Of a stretch of DNA of 64,000 nt, positions 45,349 through 60,737 are shown piece by piece. The DNA is from Amycolatopsis solani. Lineage in GTDB: Bacteria > Actinomycetota > Actinomycetes > Mycobacteriales > Pseudonocardiaceae. The stretch is taken from NCBI RefSeq assembly GCF_033441515.1, contig NZ_JAWQJT010000004.1:372001-436000 (forward strand), written 5' to 3'. Positions within the stretch are counted from its first letter, which is position 1. Each line of letters starts with the position of its first letter. The notes below the pieces were generated by a model, which was given only the letters and a program-made list of their open reading frames with translations, was not told the origin of the DNA and searched no databases. The position numbers and the translations under genes were made by a program.

Positions 45349-46521
45349 TCAGCCGTGCGTGGCACCCACTGTGACCGTCAGCACGTCCGGGTCGCCCGCG
45401 AAGACCGCTCCGCTGAAGTCCGGGCCTGGGCTCACGTCGTCGTACGGGAACGCGTAGCCCCGGTTGTCCGGCAGTTTCGAGTGGACGATCCGCGCGTAGT
45501 GGTTGGTCGTCTCGCCCTGGTAGAAGCGGGCCGGGTCCTCGTCGGTCGGCTGGTTCGGGTTGGCCAGCAACGTCGTGCGGTTCAGGGCCGCCGCCAGGCG
45601 GGGGACGATGGCCTTGCGTGCGTCGCTCGCGCCCGCGGCCAAGGCGAACGGGCCGCTGTCGCAGCTCCACACGTCCGCCGTCGCCGGTTTGGCGAAGGAC
45701 TCCGTGCCGAAGACCAGCTGGCCGCCCGAGACGCGGCCGGTGAACTTGCCGACGCCCGGGTTCTGCGAGTCCACGATCAGGTCCGTGCCCTCGTACTTCG
45801 CCCACACTTGGTCGATGTACCCGTCGAGGTAACCGCCGAACTGGGCCGCGTGGTGGTGCGGTGACAGCACGCGCAGGTTGCCGCCGCCGCCGGTCTGGAC
45901 CAGGCCCGGCCACTCGCCGCCCAGTGCCGTCAGCGCCGAGGCGATCTGGTCCACCGAACCCGCCGGCAGGCCCTGGACCGTCGAGGTCCCGGAGCCCGAC
46001 GTGGTCAGCGAGAGTCCGATCGGGATGCCCACGAAGTCGACGTAGCTGATGTTGGCGAACAGCTGCGTGTCGTTGAAGGTGAACTCGCTGAACGACCAGT
46101 TCTTGCCGTAGTTCGCATCCCCGGAGTTGAGGAAGCTCGGGTGGACCAGGTTCGGGCCCGGGTCGAGGAAGAAGTCCAGCTTCGCGTCCGTGACGACGTA
46201 GATGCGCGCGCCGCCCATCTTGGGCACCGAAACCTGGGCGCCCGAGCCGATCGGGATCGCGCAGTCTTCCGGCAGCGGTGTGGTCGGCGCACCCGGGGAA
46301 GCCGGGTAGTACGGTGTGCCGTCGGCGCGCAGCAGCACCAGTTTGCCGTCCGGGGTGGTGCCCGTGACGTAGGCGTACACCGTGCCGGAGCCGAAGTTGT
46401 TGACGAGCTTGAGACCGAAGGTGTCGGGCGTCGCGGCGTAGGCCGGCCGCGCGAGGGGCAGCACCGTGGCCGTGGCGAGCGTCGCCGCCGACAGGCTGAG
46501 GAACGAGCGCCGGGAGATCAT
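45349..46521 (-). CDS. Secreted GH64 beta-1,3-glucanase
   Basis: A 390-residue exported endo-beta-1,3-glucanase (laminaripentaose-producing type) acting on fungal walls or callose. The N-terminus SRRSFLSLSAATLATATVL is a twin-arginine signal. The GH64 active-site region is WSFSEFTFND followed by FANISYVDFVGIPIGLSL near 135-160, where the family's catalytic Glu and Asp lie. VLSPHHHAAQFGGYLDGYID and YAFPYDDVSPGPDFSG are further family blocks. I chose ATG 46521 (MISRRSF), with GGAGGACACC upstream; ATG 46533 would add four residues. A 17-bp-spacer promoter is visible at 46605-46633. Confidence 0.9.
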   Translation of the reverse strand: MISRRSFLSLSAATLATATVLPLARPAYAATPDTFGLKLVNNFGSGTVYAYVTGTTPDGKLVLLRADGTPYYPASPGAPTTPLPEDCAIPIGSGAQVSVPKMGGARIYVVTDAKLDFFLDPGPNLVHPSFLNSGDANYGKNWSFSEFTFNDTQLFANISYVDFVGIPIGLSLTTSGSGTSTVQGLPAGSVDQIASALTALGGEWPGLVQTGGGGNLRVLSPHHHAAQFGGYLDGYIDQVWAKYEGTDLIVDSQNPGVGKFTGRVSGGQLVFGTESFAKPATADVWSCDSGPFALAAGASDARKAIVPRLAAALNRTTLLANPNQPTDEDPARFYQGETTNHYARIVHSKLPDNRGYAFPYDDVSPGPDFSGAVFAGDPDVLTVTVGATHG

Positions 46522-46846
46522 GGTGTCCTCCACGTTGAGGAGACGGCGGAGTCCATAAAGGACTACCGAGGGCGGTTCGCAGGATTCGTTGTGGACGTAA
46601 ACAAACTATGACTCCGGTTTCGTTACCTGGCAACCCTGCGAAAGAAGGTCCAGACCACCGTCTCACCAGGCCCGCGCGATGCCCCGCCCCCGCGATTTCC
46701 AAACGCGACGCCGCCCGGTGTGCCCACGGGTACCGGGTGCCGGGTACTTCCGGGCACACCCCTTGACGCCGACGCGGACCGGCGGTGACAGTGGACGGCC
46801 TCGCAGGTCGTGGACGACCCGTTCCCCTCAGGAAGCGAGACCCCCC
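46522..46846. promoter_or_regulatory. Divergent regulatory region between GH64 and GH16 genes
   Basis: A 325-base gap without a gene. Minus strand: TTGCCA (46633-46628) and CATAGT (46610-46605), spacer 17, drive GH64. Plus strand: TTGACG (46763-46768) and TGACAG (46786-46791), spacer 17, may drive GH16. Just before the latter, GGTGTGCCC (46717-46725) and GGGCACACC (46752-46760) form a perfect spaced inverted repeat around GGGTACCGGGTGCCGGGTAC, a likely regulator site. The two glucanases could be co-regulated from here. Confidence 0.6.
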
Positions 46847-47743
46847 ATGCGCACCGTCAAGCGGCTCACCGCCGTGCTGGCCTCCGTGTCGTTCGTCCTG
46901 ACCGCCGCCCCGGCGCACGCCGCCGAGACCTGGACCACCGTCTTCCAGGACGACTTCGACGGCGCCTCGGGCACCGGGCTGAACACCCAGGACTGGCTCT
47001 ACGACAAGGGAACCGGCTACCCCGGTGGCGCGGCCGCCTGGGGCACCGGCGAAATCGAGACCGCCACCGACTCGACCGAAAACGTCTACCACGACGGCCA
47101 GGGCCACCTGGCGATCAGGCCCCTGCGCGACGCCGCCGGGAACTGGACCTCCGGCCGGATCGAAACCCAGCGCACCGACTTCGCCGCCCCCGAAGGCGGC
47201 CAGCTGGAGATCAGCGCGACGCTCAAGCAGCCCTCCCCCGCCAGTGGTCTCGGCTACTGGCCGGCGTTCTGGGCGATGGGCGCGGACGCCCGCCCGGTCG
47301 GCGCGACGAACTGGCCGAGCATCGGCGAGCTCGACATCATGGAAGACGTCAACGCGCTGAGCAAGCACTCCACCACGTTCCACTGTGGACAATGGCAGGG
47401 CGAGTGCCACGACCCCGACGGCATCACCAGCGACCTGCAGGACTGCGCCGGCTGCCAGGAGGGCTACCACAGCTACTCCGTGATCGTCGACCGCCGGAAC
47501 GCCGCCGCCGAAGAGCTCCGCTTCTACCTCGACGGCAACCAGACGTTCGCGGTGAAGCAGAACCAGGTGTCCGACGCGACCTGGAAGGCCGCGGTCGACC
47601 ACGGGTTCTTCGTCATCTTCGACGTCGCCATCGGCGGCTCCTACCCGAACAAGGTCTGCGGCTGCACGAGCCCGTCCGCCGACATCACGCCCGGCGCCGA
47701 GATGAGCGTCGACTCCCTGTCGGTCCGGACCAGCCAGGGCTGA
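46847..47743 (+). CDS. Secreted GH16 endo-beta-glucanase (laminarinase-like)
   Basis: A 298-residue exported glucanase. Signal peptide MRTVKRLTAVLASVSFVLTA ends near PAHAAE. The beta-jelly-roll catalytic motif E-x-D-x-x-E is visible as GELDIMEDVN near 162-171, preceded by YWPAFWAMGAD. Four or more cysteines (GQWQGECHD, DLQDCAGCQEG, VCGCTS) suggest disulfides. It probably cleaves beta-1,3(1,4)-glucans and complements the divergent GH64 enzyme. No carbohydrate-binding module. ATG 46847 was chosen because an upstream in-frame ATG (46679) would place the signal peptide internally. Confidence 0.88.
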   Translation: MRTVKRLTAVLASVSFVLTAAPAHAAETWTTVFQDDFDGASGTGLNTQDWLYDKGTGYPGGAAAWGTGEIETATDSTENVYHDGQGHLAIRPLRDAAGNWTSGRIETQRTDFAAPEGGQLEISATLKQPSPASGLGYWPAFWAMGADARPVGATNWPSIGELDIMEDVNALSKHSTTFHCGQWQGECHDPDGITSDLQDCAGCQEGYHSYSVIVDRRNAAAEELRFYLDGNQTFAVKQNQVSDATWKAAVDHGFFVIFDVAIGGSYPNKVCGCTSPSADITPGAEMSVDSLSVRTSQG

Positions 47744-47760
47744 CCAGTAGGCTGGGCGCC

Positions 47761-54661
<6,901 letters not shown>

Positions 54662-54662
54662 C

Positions 54663-55532
54663 TCAGCGCTCCAGTTCGGCGATGACCCGCGGGATCTCCG
54701 CGACGAGCTCGCGCGCCAGCAGCCCGGTACTGCCGGTGTCCGGGATCAGCCGCTGCCCCGCGACGGCGTGGACGTGCGTGGCCCAGCAGGCGGCCTGCTC
54801 GGCCCGGGCGCCGCGGGCGAGGAAGCCACCGGTGAGCCCGGCCAGCACGTCACCGCTGCCGGACGTCGCGAGCCCGACGTGGCCGCTGCCGTCCCGCCAG
54901 GTGCGGCCGCCCGGCTCGGCGACCACGCCCATGAGCTGCACCACGCCGCCGTAGCGCCCGGCGATCCGCACCGCCGTCTCCAGGTCGTCGACGTCCTCCT
55001 CCTCACAACCGTCGAGGAAAGCCGCTTCGACCCGGTTCGGGGTGAGCAGGAGCCGGCCGGCCAGCGGTTCGGCCAGCTCCGGCGCCCGGCTCAGCGCGCC
55101 GAGCGCGAACGCGTCGAGCAGGACATTCGCGTCCGGGGCGATGGCGGGCACGAGCCGCCGCAGCAGGTCTTCGGTTTCTTCGGCGCCGGTCAGGCCGGGC
55201 CCGACCACGACGGTGCCGGCCCCGGGCAGCACGTCGGCCAGCCGGTCGACGGCGTCCGGGGCGATCGCGCCGGACGTGGTTTCCGGCAGCCCGGTGACCA
55301 GCGACTCGGGCACCGAGACCCCGATCGCCGTGGCGTGCCGGTCGGCCACGGCGAGCTGGAGCGTGCCCGCACCGGCGCGCAGGGCGGCGGTGCCGGACAA
55401 CGCGGGCGCGCCGGGCACGGTCCGGGCGCCGCCGATGACGAGCACGGTGCCGCGGTCACCGGTGCCGATCCGCCAGTCCCGCAACAGGGCCGGGCTGATC
55501 GGCGCCGGCTCAGGAGAGCTGGCGCGCGGCAT
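54663..55532 (-). CDS. nnrD: ADP-dependent NAD(P)H-hydrate dehydratase
   Basis: A 289-residue metabolite-repair enzyme that uses ADP to restore NAD(P)H from its damaged hydrated form. Ribokinase-like motifs include VLVIGGARTVPGAPALSGTA near 30-49, LLLTPNRVEAAFL near 155 and the nucleotide-binding GLATSGSGDVLAGLTGG near 222 (G-S/T-G-D-V-L-A-G). It is a stand-alone NnrD domain without the epimerase (NnrE). Its ATG lies 23 bases inside the end of the histidine phosphatase gene, so they are co-transcribed. Confidence 0.88.
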   Translation of the reverse strand: MPRASSPEPAPISPALLRDWRIGTGDRGTVLVIGGARTVPGAPALSGTAALRAGAGTLQLAVADRHATAIGVSVPESLVTGLPETTSGAIAPDAVDRLADVLPGAGTVVVGPGLTGAEETEDLLRRLVPAIAPDANVLLDAFALGALSRAPELAEPLAGRLLLTPNRVEAAFLDGCEEEDVDDLETAVRIAGRYGGVVQLMGVVAEPGGRTWRDGSGHVGLATSGSGDVLAGLTGGFLARGARAEQAACWATHVHAVAGQRLIPDTGSTGLLARELVAEIPRVIAELER

Positions 55533-56229
55533 CGTCGTCCGCCGTCGGTGGGGTGCCGGTGGCCCGCAGGTGGCCGACTTCCTGGGCGAGCACCATGGTG
55601 AACCCGCCGTCGCGGTCGCGCTCCCACGACGTCACCGAGCCGTTGGGCACCTCGGTCGCGTCGGCGGCGCGGAGCAGGTCGGGCTCCGGCAGGCCTTCGA
55701 GCAGGTAGCGCAGCGCGAAGACGGTCATCTCGTGGGCCGCCAGCAGAATGCGCTTCCCGGCGTGCTCGGCGCTCAGCTCGTTCAGCAGGGAACGCAGCCG
55801 CAGCACGACATCCGCCCAGGACTCGCCGCCCGGCGGGCGGTAGTAGAACTTGCCCAGCCGCCGCTTGCGCCGCAGCTCGTCGGGCCACCGCTCACTCACG
55901 CCGTGGGAGGTCAGCAGGTCCAGGACGCCGAGCTCGCGGTCGCGCAGCCGTTCGTCCGGAACGATCGGGACACCGCTGGGCGCGGCCAGCCGGGCGGTGT
56001 CCCAGGCACGGCGGTAGGTGGACGTGACCACGAGGTCGGGCGGGTGCTCGGCGAAGAGCTGACCGGCGGCCCCGGCCTGTTCTCGTCCGAGTTCCGTCAG
56101 CGGGACATCGGCGTCGCGCTCCGCGATGTCGATCACATCCGCCCCGGCCGACTCCGCTTCTTCGCGCGCCACGTTCCCGGTGCTCTGCCCGTGGCGCAAT
56201 ACGGCCACCCAGTCCAAGTCGACGCTCAC
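55510..56229 (-). CDS. Histidine phosphatase (phosphoglycerate-mutase-like)
   Basis: A 239-residue phosphatase of the RHG family. The phospho-acceptor histidine is in VAVLRHGQSTGNV near 13, the second arginine/glutamate region in TSTYRRAWDTARLA near 69-82, and the second catalytic histidine in LLAAHEMTVFAL near 163. It is longer than minimal family members. Start is GTG 56229. The gene overlaps NnrD by 23 bases. Substrate not predictable; broad sugar- or metabolite-phosphate phosphatases are common in this group. Confidence 0.85.
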   Translation of the reverse strand: MSVDLDWVAVLRHGQSTGNVAREEAESAGADVIDIAERDADVPLTELGREQAGAAGQLFAEHPPDLVVTSTYRRAWDTARLAAPSGVPIVPDERLRDRELGVLDLLTSHGVSERWPDELRRKRRLGKFYYRPPGGESWADVVLRLRSLLNELSAEHAGKRILLAAHEMTVFALRYLLEGLPEPDLLRAADATEVPNGSVTSWERDRDGGFTMVLAQEVGHLRATGTPPTADDDAARQLS

Positions 56230-56311
56230 GACCGGATGACTACCCCGCGAAACCCGCCGCCGAAACCCGGGATGGTTAGGGCGGCGAACGGCTTGCGGCT
56301 AGGGTCGGAAC

Positions 56312-57532
56312 ATGTCGCGAAGTCTCGACGCCCACGACCGGCTGCCGAAGCTGGAAACGATCGTCGGCGCCCCCGCCGGTCACCTCGGACTGGCCGAGAC
56401 GCTCGTCGAGACGTTGCAGCGCTTGCGTGAGGTCATGGCGGTCGACACCGCGACCGTGCTGCGGTACCAGCCCAGCGGCCGCCAGCTCGTGGCGTTCGCG
56501 GCGGCCGGCATCGAGGAGGAGGTCCACCAGGGCGTGCGGGTGCCGGTGGGCAGCGGGTTCGCCGGCCGGGTCGCCTTGGAACGGGTGCCGGTGATCCTCG
56601 ACCACGTCGACGAAACCACCGTCGTGAACTCCCTGCTGTGGGAGCGGGGACTGCACTCGATGCTCGGCGTGCCGATGCTCGCCGGCAGCGAGCTCGTCGG
56701 GGTGCTGCACGTCGGTTCGGTCGAGCACCGGAAGTTCGGCGAGCCCGAAATCGCCACGATGCAGCTGCTCGCCGACCACCTCGCGACGCTGATCCAGGTG
56801 GAGGCCAGGGAAGAGAACCGCACCGCCACCATGGCGCTGCAGCGCAGCCTGCTGCCGAGCAGCCTGCCCGAGGTGCCCGGCCTGGCGTTCGGCGCCCGGT
56901 ACGTGCCCGGCGCGGAAACCGGGCTCGGCGGCGACTGGTACGACCTGTTCACCTTGCCGGGTGACCGGCTCGGCGTCGTGATGGGTGACGTCTCGGGCCA
57001 CGGCCTGGACGCGGCCGTGATCATGGGGCGGCTGCGCAGCGCCCTGCGCGCCTACGCCCTCGACAGCGAAAGCCCGGCCGAGGTGCTCGCCAAGCTCGAC
57101 CGCAAGGCCAACCACTTCGAGCACGGCGCGATGGCGACGGTGGCCTACGGGATCATCGGCCCCGACCGCGAAGCGGTGACGCTGTCCCTGGCCGGGCACC
57201 TGCCGCCGGCGCTGGCCGTGCCGGGTGAAGCGGGCCGGCTGGTGGACGTGCCGCCGGATCCCCCGATCGGGCTGACCATCGGCACGCCGGAACGCCGCAC
57301 GACCGTGGTCGGCCTGCCGCCGGGCGGCGTGCTGGCGTTCTACACCGACGGCCTGGTCGAGCGGCGCGACCGGCCGGTGGACGTCGGCATGCGGCTCCTG
57401 GCGGACACCCTGCGCGCCGGCGAGCCCGAGCGGCTCTGCGCGCAGATCATGACCGCGCTGATCGGCAGCCGGCCGGCCCAGGACGACGTCGCGCTGCTGG
57501 CCATCGAACGCCTGGCCGTCCCGGCCGGCTGA
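56312..57532 (+). CDS. GAF-SpoIIE (RsbU-like) protein phosphatase
   Basis: A 406-residue PP2C-type Ser/Thr phosphatase that would dephosphorylate STAS anti-anti-sigma proteins. An N-terminal GAF sensor (about 25-165: TATVLRYQPSGRQLVAFAAA, MLGVPMLAGSELVGVLHVGS) is followed by the SpoIIE domain (about 185-400) with metal-binding aspartates in GLGGDWYDLF, MGDVSGHGLDAAV and AQDDVALLAI. TAGGGT at 56300-56305, 7 bases before the ATG, could be a -10 box giving an almost leaderless mRNA. A convergent STAS gene follows. Signal for the GAF domain unknown. Confidence 0.9.
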   Translation: MSRSLDAHDRLPKLETIVGAPAGHLGLAETLVETLQRLREVMAVDTATVLRYQPSGRQLVAFAAAGIEEEVHQGVRVPVGSGFAGRVALERVPVILDHVDETTVVNSLLWERGLHSMLGVPMLAGSELVGVLHVGSVEHRKFGEPEIATMQLLADHLATLIQVEAREENRTATMALQRSLLPSSLPEVPGLAFGARYVPGAETGLGGDWYDLFTLPGDRLGVVMGDVSGHGLDAAVIMGRLRSALRAYALDSESPAEVLAKLDRKANHFEHGAMATVAYGIIGPDREAVTLSLAGHLPPALAVPGEAGRLVDVPPDPPIGLTIGTPERRTTVVGLPPGGVLAFYTDGLVERRDRPVDVGMRLLADTLRAGEPERLCAQIMTALIGSRPAQDDVALLAIERLAVPAG

Positions 57533-57553
57533 GCACGGCCGGGACGACGCGGG

Positions 57554-57943
57554 TCAGGACCCGGCCAGCGCCGCTTCCCGGGTCGGGAAGAGCGAGAGGC
57601 TGTCCTCGAGGCCGGTCAGCTGGATCGGGCGCAGCGTGGCCCGGCCGCTCGCGACGATCCGCACGGAGGTGCCCGCGGCGGCGTTGCGGTGGATCGTCAG
57701 CAGCGCGGTCAGCCCCGGCGAGGCGAGGAATTCGACGCGGGTCAGGTCGACCACGAGCACCGGCGGCTGCGCCGCCAGCTCCTCGTCGGCGGCCCGCACG
57801 AGCGTGGGCGCGGTGGTCGTGTCCACGTCCCCGGCGACCTCGACGACGACGGCGCCGCCCTCCTCCGTACGGGCGATCCGGAACTCCCCGAACGGCACAG
57901 CGGCCGGTGCGCTTTCAGTATGGGTGGGGTCGGTCATAGACAT
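57554..57943 (-). CDS. STAS-domain anti-anti-sigma factor
   Basis: A 129-residue single STAS domain (about 22-125). The phosphorylatable serine is in [17 protein letters not shown] near 75, matching the D/F-L-x-S-x-G-L pattern of SpoIIAA/Rsb[21 protein letters not shown] near 34-53 is the N-terminal strand and helix. It is convergent with the GAF-SpoIIE phosphatase and would be a natural substrate of it. The gene stands alone on its strand. A very similar protein is encoded at 58106. Confidence 0.88.
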   Translation of the reverse strand: MSMTDPTHTESAPAAVPFGEFRIARTEEGGAVVVEVAGDVDTTTAPTLVRAADEELAAQPPVLVVDLTRVEFLASPGLTALLTIHRNAAAGTSVRIVASGRATLRPIQLTGLEDSLSLFPTREAALAGS

Positions 57944-58105
57944 CTGCTCCTGCCTTCGGCACTGCCGACCGGATTCCGGAGGGCGTGCTTGATCACGAAG
58001 GCTGTCTGCTCAACCGGTGTCAATCATGCCCGCCCGCACGCCGCGCCGCCGCGTCAGCACCCACTCGGCTTTCGGGGACGCCCGCGAACAGGCAGGATGT
58101 GCGCC

Positions 58106-58486
58106 ATGGCCGAAAGAGACGTGACCGGGGACGCACTCGGCGGCACAGCCGGTCCGGCGGGATCGGTCGCCTTGGAGGACCGCGACGGCGCGGCCGTGCT
58201 CCGGGTCGACGGCGCGCTCGACCTCGCGCTGGCACCGAAACTGCGCCGATTGGCCGAACGCGCGGCCCGGTCGGAGGCCGCGCTGCTCGTCATCGACCTC
58301 ACCGCCGTCACCTTCCTGGCGTCGGCGGGCATGGCCGAACTCGTCCGGGCCCACCGCGGGCTCACCTCGCCCGCTCAGCTGCGGGTGGTCGCCAGCGGCC
58401 GGATCACCTTGCGCCCGCTGGAACTGACCCGGCTGACCGACGAATTCGCCATCTACCCTTCGCTGTCCGAAGCACTGGCGCCCTGA
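58106..58486 (+). CDS. STAS-domain anti-anti-sigma factor (RsbV-like)
   Basis: A 126-residue STAS protein. [20 protein letters not shown] and [20 protein letters not shown] contain the fold and the likely phosphorylation serine (AVTFLASAG). It shares the segment VVASGR(I/A)TLRP(L/I)(E/Q)LT with the STAS protein at 57554, so the two are paralogues. I chose ATG 58106 with CAGGA 9 bases upstream; ATG 58097 is also possible. Its stop overlaps the ATG of the next SpoIIE gene by one base (TGATG). It is the first gene of an RsbV-RsbU-RsbW-like operon. Confidence 0.88.
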   Translation: MAERDVTGDALGGTAGPAGSVALEDRDGAAVLRVDGALDLALAPKLRRLAERAARSEAALLVIDLTAVTFLASAGMAELVRAHRGLTSPAQLRVVASGRITLRPLELTRLTDEFAIYPSLSEALAP

Positions 58487-60048
58487 TGCCGCCCGATCCG
58501 CGATCCGACGAAGTGCTCGACGCCGTGCGCCGGGCGTTCTCCCCGGCCACCACCGGGATCCGGCCCCTCTCCCCCGCCGAAGCGGACGCGGTGCTGGGCG
58601 AGCGCGCCGCGGCGGCCGTGACCGACCGCGCGGTGCTGGCCGAGCTGCTGCCGGGCGAGCGGATCACCGGCGCGATCGCGATCACCTCCGGCGACGACGC
58701 CAGCGTGGTCTACACCACAGAGGACGTGGGCGAGCTGCCCTCGCTCGTCGCCGCCGTCGTCGAAGCCGCCACCGCGGACCTGGCCACCACCGTCGGGCGC
58801 CTGCGGGGCGAAGCCGTGGTGCTCGACGCGCTGCACTCCACCGGCCGCGAGCTGACCGCCCAGCTCGACATCGACCGCATCGTGCAGGACGCGACCGACG
58901 CCGCCACCAAGGCGACCGGCGCCGGCTTCGGCGCGTTCTTCTACAACCTGGTCGACGAATTCGGCGAGTCCTACACGCTGTACACGATCTCGGGCGTGCC
59001 GCGGGAGGCGTTCGCCCGGTTCCCGATGCCGCGCAACACCGAAGTCTTCGCGCCGACCTTCGACGGCGCGGGCACCGTGCGCAGCCCCGACATCACGAAG
59101 GACGCGCGGTTCGGGAAGAACGCGCCGTACCACGGGATGCCGGACGGGCACCTGCCCGTGTGCAGCTACCTGGCCGTTTCGGTGCTCAGCCCGACCACCG
59201 GCGAGGTGCTGGGCGGGTTCTTCTTCGGTCACCCCGAGCCGGACCGGTTCACCGCGCGGCACGAGTACCTCGCCGAAGGCATCGCCGCGTACACGGCCAT
59301 CGCCCTCGACAACGCCCGCCTCTACGAACGCGAGCGCACCCTCGCCACGGAGCTGACCCGCAGCATGCTGCCGGTCGCCCCGGCCACGCCGGGGCTCGAC
59401 GTCTTCACCCGGTACCTGCCGGCGGCCACCGGCAGCAAGGTCGGCGGCGACTGGTTCGACGTGCTCCGGCTGCCGTCGGGCGGGACGGCGTTCGTCATCG
59501 GCGACGTCGTCGGCCACGGCGTCACGGCCGCGACGGTGATGGGCCAGGTCCGGACGGCCATCCGCTGCTACGCCCGGCTCGACCTGCCGCCGTCGGAGGT
59601 CCTGCGCCACGTCTCCGAGCTGGCCGGCGGGCTGTTCGGCGAGAGCTTCGTCACCTGTTTCTACGCGGTCCACCGGCCCGACGAGGGCACGCTGACCTAC
59701 GCCAACGCCGGCCACCTGCCCGCGATCCTGGTCCGCCCGGGCGAGCCGCCCGAGCAGATCGGCGAGGCGCTGGCGCAGCCCCTCGGCGTCGGCTCGGCCT
59801 TCCCGCAGCGCTCCGCCGGGTTCCCGCCCGGCTCGGACCTGGTGCTCTACACCGACGGGCTGGTCGAGAGCCGCACCCGCGACCTGACGCTGGGCATCGA
59901 ATGGCTGCTCGCGGGTATCCCCGCGCTGCTGACCGCGACCGACCTCGAGACGGCGTGGGACAAGCTCGTCCAGGAACTGACGCGCGGACGGCACGACGAC
60001 GACATCGCGGTCATCCACGTGCGCCACCGCGGAGAGGACGCCCCATGA
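58486..60048 (+). CDS. GAF-SpoIIE protein phosphatase (RsbU-like)
   Basis: A 520-residue PP2C-type phosphatase. Residues 1-100 are an uncharacterised N-terminal domain ([20 protein letters not shown]), residues of about 110-290 a GAF sensor ([40 protein letters not shown]), and about 305-515 the SpoIIE domain with [22 protein letters not shown] and [10 protein letters not shown]. The start codon overlaps the STAS stop, and the stop overlaps the HATPase start (ATGA). The three products thus form a stoichiometric partner-switching module: STAS antagonist, phosphatase, kinase. Confidence 0.9.
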   Translation: MPPDPRSDEVLDAVRRAFSPATTGIRPLSPAEADAVLGERAAAAVTDRAVLAELLPGERITGAIAITSGDDASVVYTTEDVGELPSLVAAVVEAATADLATTVGRLRGEAVVLDALHSTGRELTAQLDIDRIVQDATDAATKATGAGFGAFFYNLVDEFGESYTLYTISGVPREAFARFPMPRNTEVFAPTFDGAGTVRSPDITKDARFGKNAPYHGMPDGHLPVCSYLAVSVLSPTTGEVLGGFFFGHPEPDRFTARHEYLAEGIAAYTAIALDNARLYERERTLATELTRSMLPVAPATPGLDVFTRYLPAATGSKVGGDWFDVLRLPSGGTAFVIGDVVGHGVTAATVMGQVRTAIRCYARLDLPPSEVLRHVSELAGGLFGESFVTCFYAVHRPDEGTLTYANAGHLPAILVRPGEPPEQIGEALAQPLGVGSAFPQRSAGFPPGSDLVLYTDGLVESRTRDLTLGIEWLLAGIPALLTATDLETAWDKLVQELTRGRHDDDIAVIHVRHRGEDAP

Positions 60049-60467
60049 CGGACCCCCTCCCCCCGGGAGCACCCGCTCCCGCGGCGTCGTTCCACCGGCG
60101 CAGCCCCGCGATCGCGGGCCTTCTGCCGCGCCTGCGCGAGGCACTGGCCGACTGGCTGCGCCCGCTCGGCCTGAGCGAGGAACGGCAGGAGGACATCGTC
60201 CTGGCCGGCTACGAAGCGATGGCCAACTCGGCCGAACACGCCTACCACGACCGCGAACCGGGCTCGATCGACGTCCGCGCCGAAGCACTGGGCGGCCGGC
60301 TCACGGTGACGGTCACCGACTTCGGCACCTGGCTGCCACCGGCGTCGACGAACGGCCTGCGCGGCCGCGGCCTGCTGCTCATCGACACCCTCGCCGACCA
60401 CAGCGCCAAGGTGCACCGCGAGGACGGTACGACGATCACGATGACCTGGCTGCTCAGCGGGAACTGA
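60045..60467 (+). CDS. Anti-sigma-type HATPase kinase (RsbW-like)
   Basis: A 140-residue stand-alone GHKL ATPase. N box [20 protein letters not shown]1 [10 protein letters not shown] and G2 [17 protein letters not shown] are clear. It would phosphorylate the STAS protein of the same operon and sequester a sigma factor. The ATG overlaps the phosphatase stop. No sigma-factor gene follows, so the target lies elsewhere or the output is not a sigma factor. A hairpin (60479-60501) and four copies of the 30-bp-phased palindrome follow the stop. Confidence 0.9.
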   Translation: MTDPLPPGAPAPAASFHRRSPAIAGLLPRLREALADWLRPLGLSEERQEDIVLAGYEAMANSAEHAYHDREPGSIDVRAEALGGRLTVTVTDFGTWLPPASTNGLRGRGLLLIDTLADHSAKVHREDGTTITMTWLLSGN

Positions 60468-60478
60468 CGGGCGCGGGT

Positions 60479-60501
60479 CCCGCCGCACTCCGGGTGGCGG
60501 G
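60479..60501 (+). terminator. Possible terminator after the RsbW-like gene
   Basis: CCCGCC (60479-60484) and GGCGGG (60496-60501) can form a GC stem 12 bases after the stop. It is short and has no T-run, so termination is only a suggestion; the palindrome array that follows could serve instead. Confidence 0.35.
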
Positions 60502-60509
60502 CGGCCGTG

Positions 60510-60622
60510 GTCGCGAATGACTCATTCGGGACCGCTGAGGTCGCCAATGACTCATTCGGGACGCCCGGCGCCGCCAATGACCCATTCGCGACCGCCGACG
60601 CCGCCAATGACTCATTCGCGAC
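60510..60622. repeat. Four 30-bp-phased palindromes (AATGA-C-TCATT family), locus 3
   Basis: Copies start at 60510, 60540, 60570 and 60600, each 23 bases with a 7-base spacer, a strict 30-bp period. The ideal half is GTCGCGAATGA followed by a central base and its complement. The third copy has CCC for CTC in the core; the left arms of copies 2-4 read GCC-AATGA, partly breaking symmetry. The array lies between the RsbW-like gene and the hybrid kinase gene. Six- to seven-residue readings repeat in translation (MTHSGP-like), but no start or function supports coding. Confidence 0.88.
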
Positions 60623-60737
60623 CATCGCACCAGCGCCGCAGCACCCGGGTGGCCGCATCCGCGCGCGACCGCTCGTACGCGGCGGGAGCCTGCCGGGTCG
60701 AGTAGGCTCACCCCGGGCCGCGCGAACCGGGAGTGTG

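Noticed and set aside
60510..60622. CRISPR array
   Set aside because: The period is 30 bases but the variable part is only 7 bases, repeats are imperfect palindromes and no cas gene is present. Spacers of 25-40 bases would be required.
60517..60705. A 62-codon frame across the palindrome array (MTHSGPLRSP-like repeats)
   Set aside because: The apparent peptide repeat follows automatically from a 30-bp (10-codon) DNA repeat. There is no ribosome site.
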